This document shows, one piece after another, positions 1 through 9,949 of a DNA stretch of 64,000 nucleotides (the first letter of the stretch is position 1; each line of letters starts with the position of its first letter). Where the stretch lies: contig OX485804.1 in the NCBI GenBank assembly GCA_950295325.1, forward strand, positions 60,916,533 to 60,980,532. Reading direction: 5' to 3'. The notes beneath the pieces were generated by a model. That model ran no database searches, was not told the DNA's origin, and saw nothing but the letters and a program-made list of their open reading frames with translations. The DNA comes from Polytrichum commune (Eukaryota; Streptophyta; Polytrichopsida; Polytrichales; Polytrichaceae). A program made the position numbers and the translations under genes.

Positions 1-2
1 AA

Positions 3-1034
3 GGGGACGCTCTCCGCAACAACAAGGCCATCCATATACTTCGGACACTCATGGAAGAATCCTACTACGACGGACGCGAAATCGAAATTCTTTCCCTCAC
101 CAAATCGGACGAGGAGCGAGACTTTGCGTTTATCACCCTCACCACCGAAGAAGCGAGAGATGACCTTCTTAGCAATGGCCTCATCTACCACTCCGAGCGC
201 CTTAAGGTAAGCCTCACAAAAGACAAGGACAACGGCAACATCTCGGAGCTCCGCATTAGTACCACCCTCGTCGCCAACAACTTGCCACAAAGAGAATCTC
301 AATCGATCATCACAAAGGCCCTTAAACGGTTATTTGGTGACGACAACATCACCGGCATCACATACGGACACCTCTCCAACCAAGAGGACGACCGCCATGC
401 CAGATGGTGTCACATCCAATGTCTCAACGCGGCGGTTTACACGGAGTGGCTAAAGAAATCCACATACATTCTAGGAAGGCGCGTCGATTTCATCCCCCAC
501 AAAGGGAGCATTGACGGCACCGAACCTGACCAAACGGCCATCCGCCTCGCACAAGCCCCCGTACACGAAGTCATCGCTCAAAAAGCCCAAGCTATGAGCA
601 ACACCGCCGCATCCTCGCCCCTCGTTTCGGAGAGACTCTTCACCAAAACCATCAAAGAATTAGTTGAGACGGTGGATGACAAACTCACAACGCTAGCCAA
701 CAACATTAACCTCAACACGGATAAGCAAATAGAGGCCTCCACGGACACACTCAAGACCCATGCATCGAACATGCACAACATCATGAGTGCGATGGCAATG
801 GAGTTTCAACAATCCAACAACCGCATCCACAACATTATGCAAACATTGGCCGCCACGTCATCGGAACCGCCTCATGCCACCTTCGCAAGACTTGCACATG
901 CTCCTAACACACTCATGGCTAACACCCATACGGGAGATGCCAACACACACTTAGCACCACCGGGATTCGCCGGCGCACACCTCCGAAGCCCCTCATCAAG
1001 CCTCCACAAAGACCAACGCCACCTTCATGAATAG
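3..1034 (+). CDS. LINE ORF1 protein, RNA-binding (RRM-like), 5'-partial
   Basis: This is probably the nucleic-acid-binding protein that coats LINE RNA. The frame is open from base 3, so the true start lies upstream; the ATG at 51 is internal or an alternative start. Residues around 'RDFAFITL' look like the RNP1 strand of an RRM. A second module follows, beginning 'LRISTTLVANNLP' and containing 'ARWCHIQC', also RRM-like. The C-terminal third (from about residue 190 of the 51-start frame) is hydrophilic, with a possible helical or coiled segment ('LFTKTIKELVETVDDKLTT'). No zinc knuckle is visible. The frame is intact, in contrast to ORF2. It ends inside the first codons of ORF2 through the overlap ATGAATAG (1027-1034), suggesting termination-reinitiation or frameshift coupling. 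The RRM call rests on pattern only. Confidence 0.65.
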   Translation, partial: GDALRNNKAIHILRTLMEESYYDGREIEILSLTKSDEERDFAFITLTTEEARDDLLSNGLIYHSERLKVSLTKDKDNGNISELRISTTLVANNLPQRESQSIITKALKRLFGDDNITGITYGHLSNQEDDRHARWCHIQCLNAAVYTEWLKKSTYILGRRVDFIPHKGSIDGTEPDQTAIRLAQAPVHEVIAQKAQAMSNTAASSPLVSERLFTKTIKELVETVDDKLTTLANNINLNTDKQIEASTDTLKTHASNMHNIMSAMAMEFQQSNNRIHNIMQTLAATSSEPPHATFARLAHAPNTLMANTHTGDANTHLAPPGFAGAHLRSPSSSLHKDQRHLHE

Positions 1035-1920
1035 AAAGCTCTTAGCGTGTCCAATAAAGTCTCTCATACAATTGAGATGTATCTTCTACCTTCTTATGAA
1101 TAAAGGGTCTCACATTGTTCCCACAATACTCCTAATATGGAACCTTTTTCTAAGGTTTCTTATCCTTTCGATAACACCCGATCACCAATACAACCCAATG
1201 CCATGCAAAACAACATTACCCCCAACACTCCAAAACTTCCCATACCAAACAAATCACAACAACTATGCCACCTCACTATACCACAACGGAACTCCCCATC
1301 AAGTTATCACAAAGGCCCAAACTCCCAAAATGAATAGCAACCCATTAGCATACACATGGACGTTAGTTACATACTATTTATGCTTCCCACTACTTATCAA
1401 TAAAAAGTGCACAAGCATTAAGCAATTCAATATCAACCTTATCCATGTCATTATAGCCCCAATATTATGTGCTCATTTCACCACCTTAAACCCCCACGCT
1501 ACTCCCACATCATACCACCACACAATAAACCACCCATACCAAGTACACCCTATTACCACCCCACACCATAACCATATTCACCCATACAACTACTTACACA
1601 ACATAACACTCACAATAATTGAAACGCCCATACACACACTTATATATAATACCATCCCAAACTCAAAAGAAACAACACCTCAAAAAGAAGAGCTACTTTA
1701 CACACTAAAAGAAACACTACAAACTCACCTATCAGGCACATCCATCATATCCACACTAAACACACATACATCTCCACTACCTCACACAACCCCACCACTA
1801 AAACATCACCACATCGGCTATAGCCACATCAACCGCCACAACATTACTTTAGTCAACTTCTACACAATAAGACATACACACTTAAAACGCCCAACATTAC
1901 ACAAAACCTTTGCACAAATT

Positions 1921-1980
1921 GTTGACCTCCAAACACTCATCCTAAGGGGTGGAGACATACAACTCAACCCGGGCCCACCT
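1921..1980 (+). other. 2A-like ribosome-skipping motif, copy 1
   Basis: Codons 299-318 of ORF2 read through 'LILRGGDIQLNPGP'. This matches the 2A consensus D(V/I)ExNPGP preceded by a Leu-rich stretch, except that Gln replaces the usual Glu. NPGP occupies 1966-1977; skipping would fall between Gly (1972-1974) and Pro (1975-1977). 2A-like motifs are known in other non-LTR elements (for example trypanosome L1Tc and sea urchin elements), usually near the N-terminus of the replicase. Whether the E-to-Q variant is active cannot be judged from sequence. Confidence 0.7.
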
Positions 1981-2325
1981 TCATACATCTATAAAAAACC
2001 CCTTATAAAAAACACACAAGAAACAAAACAATACTCTATTAAACATCCACTCGTATCCCAACACGCCCATCTAGTAAGCCTTTCACCCATACACTTACCA
2101 CCACACCTCCCTAACCCCACTAAATTAGGCCTAAGTCATTCACAACACAAACCAACCGCCCCAAAATCCTTACACCCAAACTCACAACATAACACCATAA
2201 TTATACATAGATATATAGCTACCATATGGGCATTACCCTACCTACTCCAAAATCAACCACCACCCGGCATACAATCACATAGTAAGAAACCACAATTAAG
2301 CATAAATACACAACGCTGCAATCAA

Positions 2326-2376
2326 AACCATCTCCTACTACAATGTGGAGATATACACCCTAACCCTGGACCTATG
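2326..2376 (+). other. 2A-like ribosome-skipping motif, copy 2
   Basis: Codons 434-450 of ORF2 read 'HLLLQCGDIHPNPGPM', again a 2A-like core with a preceding Leu-rich run. His-Pro replaces the usual Glu-x. NPGP lies at 2362-2373. The two motifs are 132 codons apart and would release a His/Pro-rich segment of about that size between them, then leave the endonuclease-RT portion as the downstream product. GDIHPNPGP variants are, as I recall, common near the N-terminus of animal reverse-transcriptase proteins. Confidence 0.7.
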
Positions 2377-3006
2377 CCTAACCTATTACAAAAACACCCC
2401 CCGGCTCACAAAAGACGCCAACATACATATTTCCTACCTAGTACGATCAAATTCCAGCCCGAATATCAACACCTTGTCAAAACATTCAAACCTTTTTTCC
2501 AAAATACACACCCCTTACACGAACAAATAACACTCTCACTCCCATACTTATACAACCACATACAAAAATACCATACCCATCCCCCCTCACGAATCATATA
2601 TGCAATAATAATAACAATTAGCCCCTCCACTGAAGCATGTAACTTGTACCTACAACAACAACCAACACATAACTGGACATCACAAATATTAGAGAAAATG
2701 ACCAAATTACCCAACCCGCCGGAACGACACATAGACACCCCACACCCATACACGCAATTCTGCAACATATTTAATGATACAATCAACCCCGCCAACACAA
2801 TACACAAAAAATTATATGATTACATCCACTTACATCCCGACTCACTTAGCATACAAAATTTACAGGAAGCATTCCCATACCTACCAAAACAACTTATAAC
2901 GGAAGCCTTAAGATACAACGAACCCATAAACGAATATACACATCCTACCCCATCCATACCCACCCCACCATCATCATCCGAACCAATCCCAATAACAAGC
3001 CTAGAA

Positions 3007-3768
3007 ACATATGCCATAACATGGAATGTTTCTTCACTTAACACCGCTATGCCATATTTACAAGACTTAATTACAAAAGAACCCCCGTCGATCATCACCT
3101 TACAAGAAACAAAGCTATCCGCCACAAAATCCACAAAACACATACAAAGGTTATTTCCCCAATATAAATTTTTCTTTAATAATACACATAACATCATGAG
3201 AATTACACGCCAAAGAATGACCTATAGAGGCTTTAGAGGAGGTCTCCTACTACTTATACACATCAAATATGCATTCCCTGGTAACATCTCCAAAATACCC
3301 ACTCCCGCAGCAATATCCCCTTTTCTCCAAATAACACGCATAGCCAACCAGTCCCTACAACCTTGGCTCCTACTTAACCTATATATGCCCTCACATGAGG
3401 ACGACCTAACTCTCATCCCCACCATCCAAAATACCATTACGGACCAAATCAACACACACCCGAACCACACATATATCTTATGCGGAGACTTTAATAGGGA
3501 CATCGCCCTAATAGAACGACAAAACGACCAACAAATTACACCGCCACAAACAGAGGACTACCTATGGCGATCTTTCATACTGGACCTTGAACTGACATAT
3601 ATTCCAACAGACATAACATTCTCCAGACAAGGGAGATACAACTACACACAGAATAGCTTAATTGACGGTTTTTTCATAAAAACTCCCGATAACAACCAAT
3701 ACTCAGCTACCACAAACCAACATACTCAGCTAAATTCCGACCACATGCCCATCCAATTAAAAATTCCC
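3007..3768 (+). other. AP-type endonuclease (EEP fold) domain of ORF2
   Basis: This domain nicks target DNA to prime reverse transcription. Catalytic motifs appear in the normal order: 'ITWNVSSL' (Asn667), 'LQETKLS' (Glu694), 'LNLYMPS', 'CGDFNRD' (Asp821, Asn823), 'LIDGFFI', and 'NSDHMPI' (Asp905, His906). All metal-binding and catalytic residues expected of the exonuclease-endonuclease-phosphatase family look intact. The domain lies wholly in the unbroken first ORF2 frame, about 210 residues after the second 2A-like motif, so skipping there would give a product starting shortly before it. Confidence 0.88.
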
Positions 3769-4679
3769 CCTAACACACTCATCGCTAGAACACCAATTGT
3801 AGTATCCGAACCACCACCAAGAATTCTTAACCCTATCCCAAAGGAGAAAATCGAAGACTTCCACACCAAATTCTTTGAAACTAGTTCAACTCAAATTGAT
3901 GAGTTAATACTACTATTAAAACATAGCCAACTAACAAATGACCAATGGACATTAGCATGTGACTCACTAAACACCCTCACCGAAAACATCACCAACATCG
4001 TCTTAGAAACTTGTAGTGCCCCACCCATCCCCACATTGCCAAACCGAATTGCTAACCAAGGAGGCTATTTCCCAAAGAAAACACAAAAATCTGGAAACTA
4101 CACTTATCCACCTACCACCTCATCCGGAAGGCAATTTACACCATAAAAAACAACCCGAACTGGCGCACCCACCCCATTATTACCCAAGAAATACACAAGA
4201 AATACTCATACTATCATACCCCCACCACCACACTCCTTTCTCCCACACAACACATGGGTGGATGCTCTAGCTAAAATTGCAAAAGAAACCAAGAACAAAG
4301 CCCGCAAAATCACAACCGACTACACCACCAAACAAATTAAAAAAAGCCATATCAAAGTATCAACAACTCTATGATAAAAGCCCTAAGACTATCAACCGAA
4401 AAGTTTTAAAAAATACCGACACACCCCCACTCGACTGCTTCATAGATAGGCACAACAATATTCTCACCAACTCAAAAGACATTGCCCAAGAAATACACGC
4501 CCAACAATCAATCAGTAATAGACCAACTGTCCCAACCTGCTATTATCAACCAGACCACCCACAACAGTGCATATGCGGAGTCAGACAATACCCGTGGCAT
4601 GATCTGAATGGATATGCCCTTGAAAAAAGAGGCGAAGCATCAACCCCCCTACATACATACCTAGATCAAGGAACATACG

Positions 4680-5690
4680 ACATATGTCTTAAAAATTTAA
4701 CCAACGGGAAAATCCCTGGACCCGACAAAATACCCAATGCCATATTAAAAAATATGCCACCCAGATTTCACACACTTCTATTGTTATTTTTTACCCATTG
4801 CTACAAGCAAAAGCAAATCCCCGCATCCTGGAAAACAAGCCTCACAATACTCTTATATAAAAAGGGCAACCCCCACCACCTTACTAACCATAGACCAATC
4901 GCACTCGCTAATACAATCTACAAACTATTTACTAGTATACTTACAAGCATATTATCCACGTACGGAGAAAAATATCAAATCCTACACGACAGCCAAGAAG
5001 GCTTTAAGACTGAACGATGCACCGCAAGACAATTACAAACCATCATAGCGGCATTAGAAGACGCACGATTTACCACTCAAGATATTTACATATTATACAT
5101 CGATTTCAAAAACGCCTTCGGATCTATTGATCATGCCAAACTTCTCGCCATTATGAAGGACCTAGGCTACCCACAAGACGCTGTGGCCTTAGTAGGTAAT
5201 ATCTACTCACAATTCACTACCACCTTTAACGGAGAACATTTTGACCAAACAAAACCCATACCCATATAACGTGGCACTATACAAGGTGACACCTTGAGTC
5301 CATACCTTTTTATCATATTTCTTGAACCACTCCTACGATGGCTACAACGAGGTAACAATGGATACACCTTTCACACCTCTAATACAAAACTAAGTTCCGC
5401 AGCCTACGCAGACGATTTGGCCGCAATATCCAATAATTTGCCATCCCTCCAACTCCAACTAAATAAACTGGACAAATTCTGTGAGTGGGCAAGAATGGAC
5501 CTCGACATCCCAAAATGCGCTATTACGGGTTGCCCAAACAAAACAAAATTAAACCCCCAAGCCTTCAAAACACACATAAAAAATATCAACATAAACTTTA
5601 GAAATCAACCCATTCCTATCCTAAGCCAACACGAGCCATATGTTTATCTTGGAATTAATCTAGTTCCCTCACTACAATGGAAAACTCAAA
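4680..5690 (+). other. Reverse transcriptase domain of ORF2
   Basis: The domain runs in frame 2. It contains the N-terminal 'NGKIPGPDKIPN' block, 'PASWKTSLTILLYKKG', 'HRPIALANTIYK', the first catalytic Asp in 'YIDFKNAFGSIDH' (5102-5104), 'GTIQGDTLSPYLF', the catalytic 'YADD' box (5405-5416) and 'YVYLGINL' after it. The order and motifs are typical of LINE reverse transcriptases. TAA at 5267-5269 interrupts the palm just before the 'QGDTLSP' motif; everything on either side is in the same frame, so a single base change explains it. Thumb-like, poorly conserved sequence follows to about 6915. Confidence 0.93.
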
Positions 5691-6929
5691 CACACATAAC
5701 AACAACTAAATTAATCAAACAATGCAAGCTACTAACCGCTTGCCCAGCCACCATGAAACAAAAAATTCAAATGATTGACACGGTCATCAGAGCTGGCATC
5801 GCCTACAGTTTCTACGCCATTCCATATTCACTCCCCTCCATTAAGAAACTCGATAAACGAATAATCGCCCTACACAAAACTATATGTGGCTTACCGAAAT
5901 GCATGTCCAATGCGGTTACACAGCTACCACAAGATATGTTTGGCACGGAAGCCTTCTCACTCAAAAATGCATACCTTACATGTATAGGCGAACAACTCAT
6001 CAATGCCCTCAATGACAAAGGGCGACTAGGAAAAATATATAATGGATTAACTAAACACATACTTGCCAAACATGGCGGATCCCTTAAATTACCACGCATA
6101 TCCCGCCAAGATTGTATCCGATCACCAATTACACGTACGCTATTCCTACTCAAAACAACCAGTGGCATTCACCTCAAGAGCCAACTCGAGAAATTTCCTC
6201 TCCTTCCCACACCCTTAGAAACTCAATGGATGCACCAAGTACAAACCATACCAACACTAACTCCCACACTCTCCCTTAAACACCTACATAAACTCATCCT
6301 TCACAACATAACCGAACTCAAACACATAACCCACCCCAACGGCACACATCTTATGACAAACGATGACTACAAACATTACTATGGTACACTCACTAAAACA
6401 ACACAAGCCGCCCTAGAACAAGCCCGAACTCTTTTTTGCGAACCTCCGTGTCATAACCCATGCCTAAATAATTGCTCAACACATACCCTATCAAACACCC
6501 TAAAAAACCCCTACATAATACACAACCACCACATAGACACCCGATTAGAAAGACATAATGCACACCTACCCACACCTCCACCTCCGGTATACCCGAAGCC
6601 ACCCTCGTACATACAAAACAACCACATACAATACCCAATTCACTCTATAATAAACGACCGCCCCCACACCTACAAAGACAAACACAAAATTATCAAAAGC
6701 TACACATCCTACCTATGCCAATGGATACTCCCCCATGAAACCATATACAACAAGTGGCTTCCCCAAAAAGAATTGTTCCCATGGAACAACCAAAACACTA
6801 TAAATCATAACATCCTACTTTTAACACAATATTATACCCACAAACAAAATCAACACTTCACCAACATCCTTAAATTATACTTTAATGAAGAACAACTAAG
6901 AGACACTAGATACATCCCCCCCCCCCCCC

Positions 6930-7720
6930 ACAAATTATACCCCTATGCCATGTTAATACCAATGAATGTAACCCAGATAATGACATCGCCTGCACTCAAC
7001 ACACCATTCAAAGCCAACATGGGGTAGCACACATATACGACAATGATGGCCGTCACTTAATTACCATCTCCGAACAAAGACTACAATGGTTGTGGGAACA
7101 ATACCACAATGCATTACACATACAACACAATCTCGAACCCCCCACACAATCATTTGAACAAGAAGTTGTATGGTTATACCAAAGGTATAAATATCGAATG
7201 CCCAAAAGTGATCCCCTCAAACTATCACAATATACACTCCCAAATGCCATCATTAACCATATTATAGACTCCTTCCATATCACACATTCATATTTTTCAT
7301 CACCCGTCACATGCCCTACCACGCTAAGACAATTCTCCTCCACTTTCACCCGAGACAAAGTTTTCGGGTCAAGAGGAACGGCATTCCAACACAAATGGAC
7401 AGGTAACGGATATGCCCACCCACATACAGAAACAGACACTCAACAAGCCCTTCACTGGGCCAGACTTGCAGCCCACAACAACCCCGACACAATTACAATC
7501 CTTATAACCACTGATCCAAATTGGTATCAAAACCTTCACCCTCATGAAGGTCCTTTCCCGGACTCACACGTCATCACACACTTCAAAGCAGACACCATTA
7601 CATACGAAGAACCCACGATACCCCCAGAACTACAAATTGAACCTCGAATAGAAAGCCGTGACATTAGAATACTATGTATACACCACAAAACCACGGCCAT
7701 CGGAACCACAAGATATGCAT
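6930..7720 (+). other. PCIF1-like adenine-methyltransferase-type domain (degenerate) between RT and RNase H
   Basis: After the C14 run the coding frame is frame 1 ('GVAHIYDNDGRHLITISEQR'). It then shows the order 'YFSSPVTCP', 'RDKVFGSRGTAFQHKW' (RDKVFGS at 7351-7371), 'TGNGYAHPH' (7399-7425) and 'ALHWARLAA', then a strand-like 'TITILITTDPNWYQN'. From memory this resembles PCIF1-like N6-adenine methyltransferases, in which an aromatic-Asn-Pro-Pro-aromatic catalytic motif follows a Trp-x-Gly segment. Here 'YAHPH' stands where NPPF/NPPY is expected, so the key Asn and the first Pro are gone and activity is unlikely. The domain is not part of ordinary LINEs. Identification is by motif order only. 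Confidence 0.45.
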
Positions 7721-7892
7721 GTCGCATGAACACTATCGGCGAATCTCTACAAATACCTACTATATTCAACACAATCGCACCACCCACACCAATGAACACC
7801 TCAATAAACCGTAGTAAGAAATGGGCCCAACTCACATACCCGCCCCTCCCACCACTAACCCATAATACCACTATTCCACTATTCCACCAATC

Positions 7893-8438
7893 ATAAACCA
7901 TGACATATGCCTACCCCTCAAATACCCACCACAATATTGTTATTATACCGATGGGTCATTTATCCCACCCAAAGCAATAACCCAAGAACATTGGAGACGA
8001 GAAAAGGCAGGATATGGAATATACAACCCTTTTAAAAATCTTAAAATCTCAGAACGACTACCAGGACTCCAAAATATACTACGAGCGGAATTAATGGCTA
8101 TCCACCACACCTTATGCCTCCTCACCACCACATACCGAAATGAACCCGCACACATTTTCACAGATTGCCTTAATGTTTTATATCTCATAAATACACAAAC
8201 AAAACATCCAACCTCACACAATAGCCACCCGGACAAGAAGATACTTGAATCAATTATTAAGATGTTACAATCCCGCACACAAACCACCACACTACATAAA
8301 GTCAAAGCCCACGCGAATATTAGTGGCAACGAACAAGCGGACAAACTGGCCAAAATGGGATGTGAATTAGAACATAGAGATGCCCTAGCCACGTACGAAC
8401 ACGCACACCCCACGCCATACTACCTCCAAAAAGGCTGG
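7893..8438 (+). other. RNase H domain of ORF2
   Basis: Frame 3 carries a type I RNase H with all four acidic residues: Asp in 'YTDGSF' (7950-7952), Glu in 'RAELMAIHH' (8088-8090), Asp in 'FTDCLN' (8163-8165) and Asp in 'NEQADKLAK' (8340-8342), with the His of 'VKAHANISGN' before the last. It degrades the RNA strand of the RNA-DNA hybrid during integration. A frameshift near 7870-7892 separates it from the preceding domain. A TGA at 8439-8441 ends the open stretch, with coding continuing in the same frame beyond. Confidence 0.9.
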
Positions 8439-8639
8439 TGACACTCAATGCAAGATACACCAGATAAAGGCCCCATTCGGCACCTTGGCAAATACCTCAC
8501 TAAATACGACAAAAAACATAACCTAGCCCTCATAGCAACTCAAACACACCAACTACACAAATGGCTCGATAACAAAGATATTGACAAAACACTATCAAAT
8601 GATTTTTGGAACAACCCGATTATCACAGACAGACAAAAA

Positions 8640-9390
8640 ACATGCCTAGTCAAATTCAGAACCGGACAATACATGGGACATGCTAGAAAACAACTCTTCT
8701 TCGGAAGAAATGCATACCCCTCACACACGTGCCCCATATGCAACGCACAGGAAGCAGACACATGGTTACATGTACTCCTTAAATGTAAACAACAACACAT
8801 TCACGCACTAATAACTAAAAGACATAACAAAGCCGTATGGGAAATACGCAAACTTCTCATCTCAAACAAAAAGACAAGATACTACACACTCATGAATGCA
8901 GGTACATATAATGAGCTTCCTCAAGAAAACACCGTACCATCATGGTTACTTCCATGCACATGTACCACCCAAAGATGTCACTGCAACGCTCGGCTCAAAC
9001 CTGACATACTATGCATACTAGGACACCCATATCAGTCCCCGCCGCCAGAAACACCCACACCGGAAATTACAGTTCAATTCATAGAATTCACATACTGTAA
9101 TGACAGATTCTCCACTGAAACCATAAATCAAAAAATTACAAAATATCAACCACTCATAAATAATATTATCGCAAAGGGTTGGAACGTAGCCCCACTTATT
9201 GTATTAGCATCTGGTGCTAGAGCCACAACTCACATCCCCTCAATGAACGAACTTGAAACAAAGCTCAAACTTCCTACATCACAAATTAGGAACACATTCA
9301 AACAGCTTAACATAATTGCCATACAATATGCACATTCAATATTAATCCACAAAAGACGAATAGAAAATAGACAACCCATCACAGACCTAC
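8640..9390 (+). other. CCHC finger plus restriction-like endonuclease (REL) module of ORF2
   Basis: A zinc finger of spacing C-x2-C-x9-H-x4-C ('CPIC' at 8730-8741) is followed by 'KRHNKAVWEI', then 'LKPDIL' (Asp at 9003-9005), an acidic 'QFIEFTY' and 'QKITKYQPLI'. CCHC, RH(N/D), (K/R)PD, E/D and K-x2-KY in this order is the signature of the C-terminal restriction-like endonuclease of R2-type LINEs. The gap between PD and E (26 residues) is longer than usual because of a Pro-rich loop. With the N-terminal AP endonuclease this gives two endonucleases in one element. The tail continues with a conserved-looking 'PLIVLASGARATTH'. Confidence 0.65.
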
Positions 9391-9410
9391 AAAATTATAA
9401 TTATAATTAA

Positions 9411-9949
9411 AAGAGGGGTAGTGGTCAGATCACTAGTTATTAAGTTACCACCTATAGCTCAGAAAGGCGGGGAGTAGCCGGTTGGTTGGCACAACTTTCC
9501 TGCCTATGATTAACTCACTTGCAGCACCAAGTCAAAGTGTATTGCACTAACACGCTCAGACGGATTCAACGCGAATTGAACCCGGACCGTATTAACACAA
9601 CACGCACGTCCTTATCCAACCAACCTTGGAACCATGACTTGGCGACCAACTACACAATCAACCATCACTTATACTCCAAACAAATACGCTCGCCACTCGT
9701 CTCAAACAAAGTAGCAAGACCCACAAAATTCTAATTAAAATCCATGCACCCTACACACCCCCCTCCCCCCCCCCCCCCCCCCGGTTCAACCGGTTAAAAC
9801 CTCAGTTACTAACATAGTGTCTACTCCCTGCAAAGGGTGAAGTAGTATTACACCCAACGCCACTACCCTGGGGTATGGCCACGGTTGTCCTACGAACAGA
9901 CACTTTATTCACTCCGGCCCCTAGTAGGGACCGGAGTTCTTCTTCTTCT
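9411..9949 (+). other. LINE 3' untranslated region with C18 run
   Basis: There is no coding potential of note. It contains a C18 homopolymer (9765-9782) followed by the short palindromic CCGGTTCAACCGG, and then the terminal hairpin and TTC tail. A 71-codon ORF at 9519-9734 is probably chance. Confidence 0.55.
9911..9949 (+). promoter_or_regulatory. 3' stem-loop and (TTC)n tail of the LINE
   Basis: ACTCCGG (9911-9917) pairs perfectly with CCGGAGT (9931-9937), and inside them CCCTA pairs with TAGGG, leaving a minimal loop. TTC repeats (about 9937-9949) follow directly. Several LINE clades use a 3' stem-loop next to a short tandem repeat as the template recognition signal for their reverse transcriptase; that role here is inferred. 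Confidence 0.55.

Larger units (their letters stand above)
1027..9410 (+). pseudogene. LINE ORF2 polyprotein, broken (2A x2, APE, RT, MTase-like, RNase H, CCHC-REL)
   Basis: ORF2 begins at ATG 1027 and is open to 4146 (1039 codons). Coding continuity then passes through other frames: frame 3 from about 4085 to about 4240, frame 1 from about 4250 to about 4340, frame 2 from about 4345 to the C14 run at 6916-6929, frame 1 from there to about 7880, and frame 3 to 9410. In-frame stops are TAA at 5267-5269 (just before the conserved 'RGTIQGDTLSP') and TGA at 8439-8441. Both fit C-to-T change of CAA or CGA. The first 300 residues are His/Thr/Pro/Asn-rich with some hydrophobic stretches and no recognised domain. 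The total would be near 2,790 residues, very long for a LINE ORF2. Individual domains are listed separately. Confidence 0.8.
1..9949 (+). mobile_element. Non-LTR retrotransposon (LINE) with dual endonucleases, 5' end outside window
   Basis: The sequence shows ORF1, an overlapping ORF2 with AP-type endonuclease, reverse transcriptase, RNase H and a C-terminal CCHC/restriction-like endonuclease module, a 3' untranslated region, a strong hairpin (9911-9937) and a short TTC-repeat tail ending near 9949. Having both endonuclease types in one element is known from the Dualen/RandI clade, first described in Chlamydomonas; assignment to that clade is my inference. The copy is inactive: ORF2 carries two in-frame stops and about five frameshifts. 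The base composition is strikingly C- and A-rich on the sense strand, giving His/Thr/Pro/Asn-rich translations unlike the flanking DNA. The 5' end lies before base 1. The 3' limit rests only on the hairpin and tail, because no target-site duplication can be tested without the 5' end. Confidence 0.85.

Noticed and set aside
2466-3503. - strand ORFs across LINE ORF2
   Set aside because: They overlap the endonuclease domain with intact catalytic motifs on the + strand and have Cys/Gly/Val-rich shadow composition.
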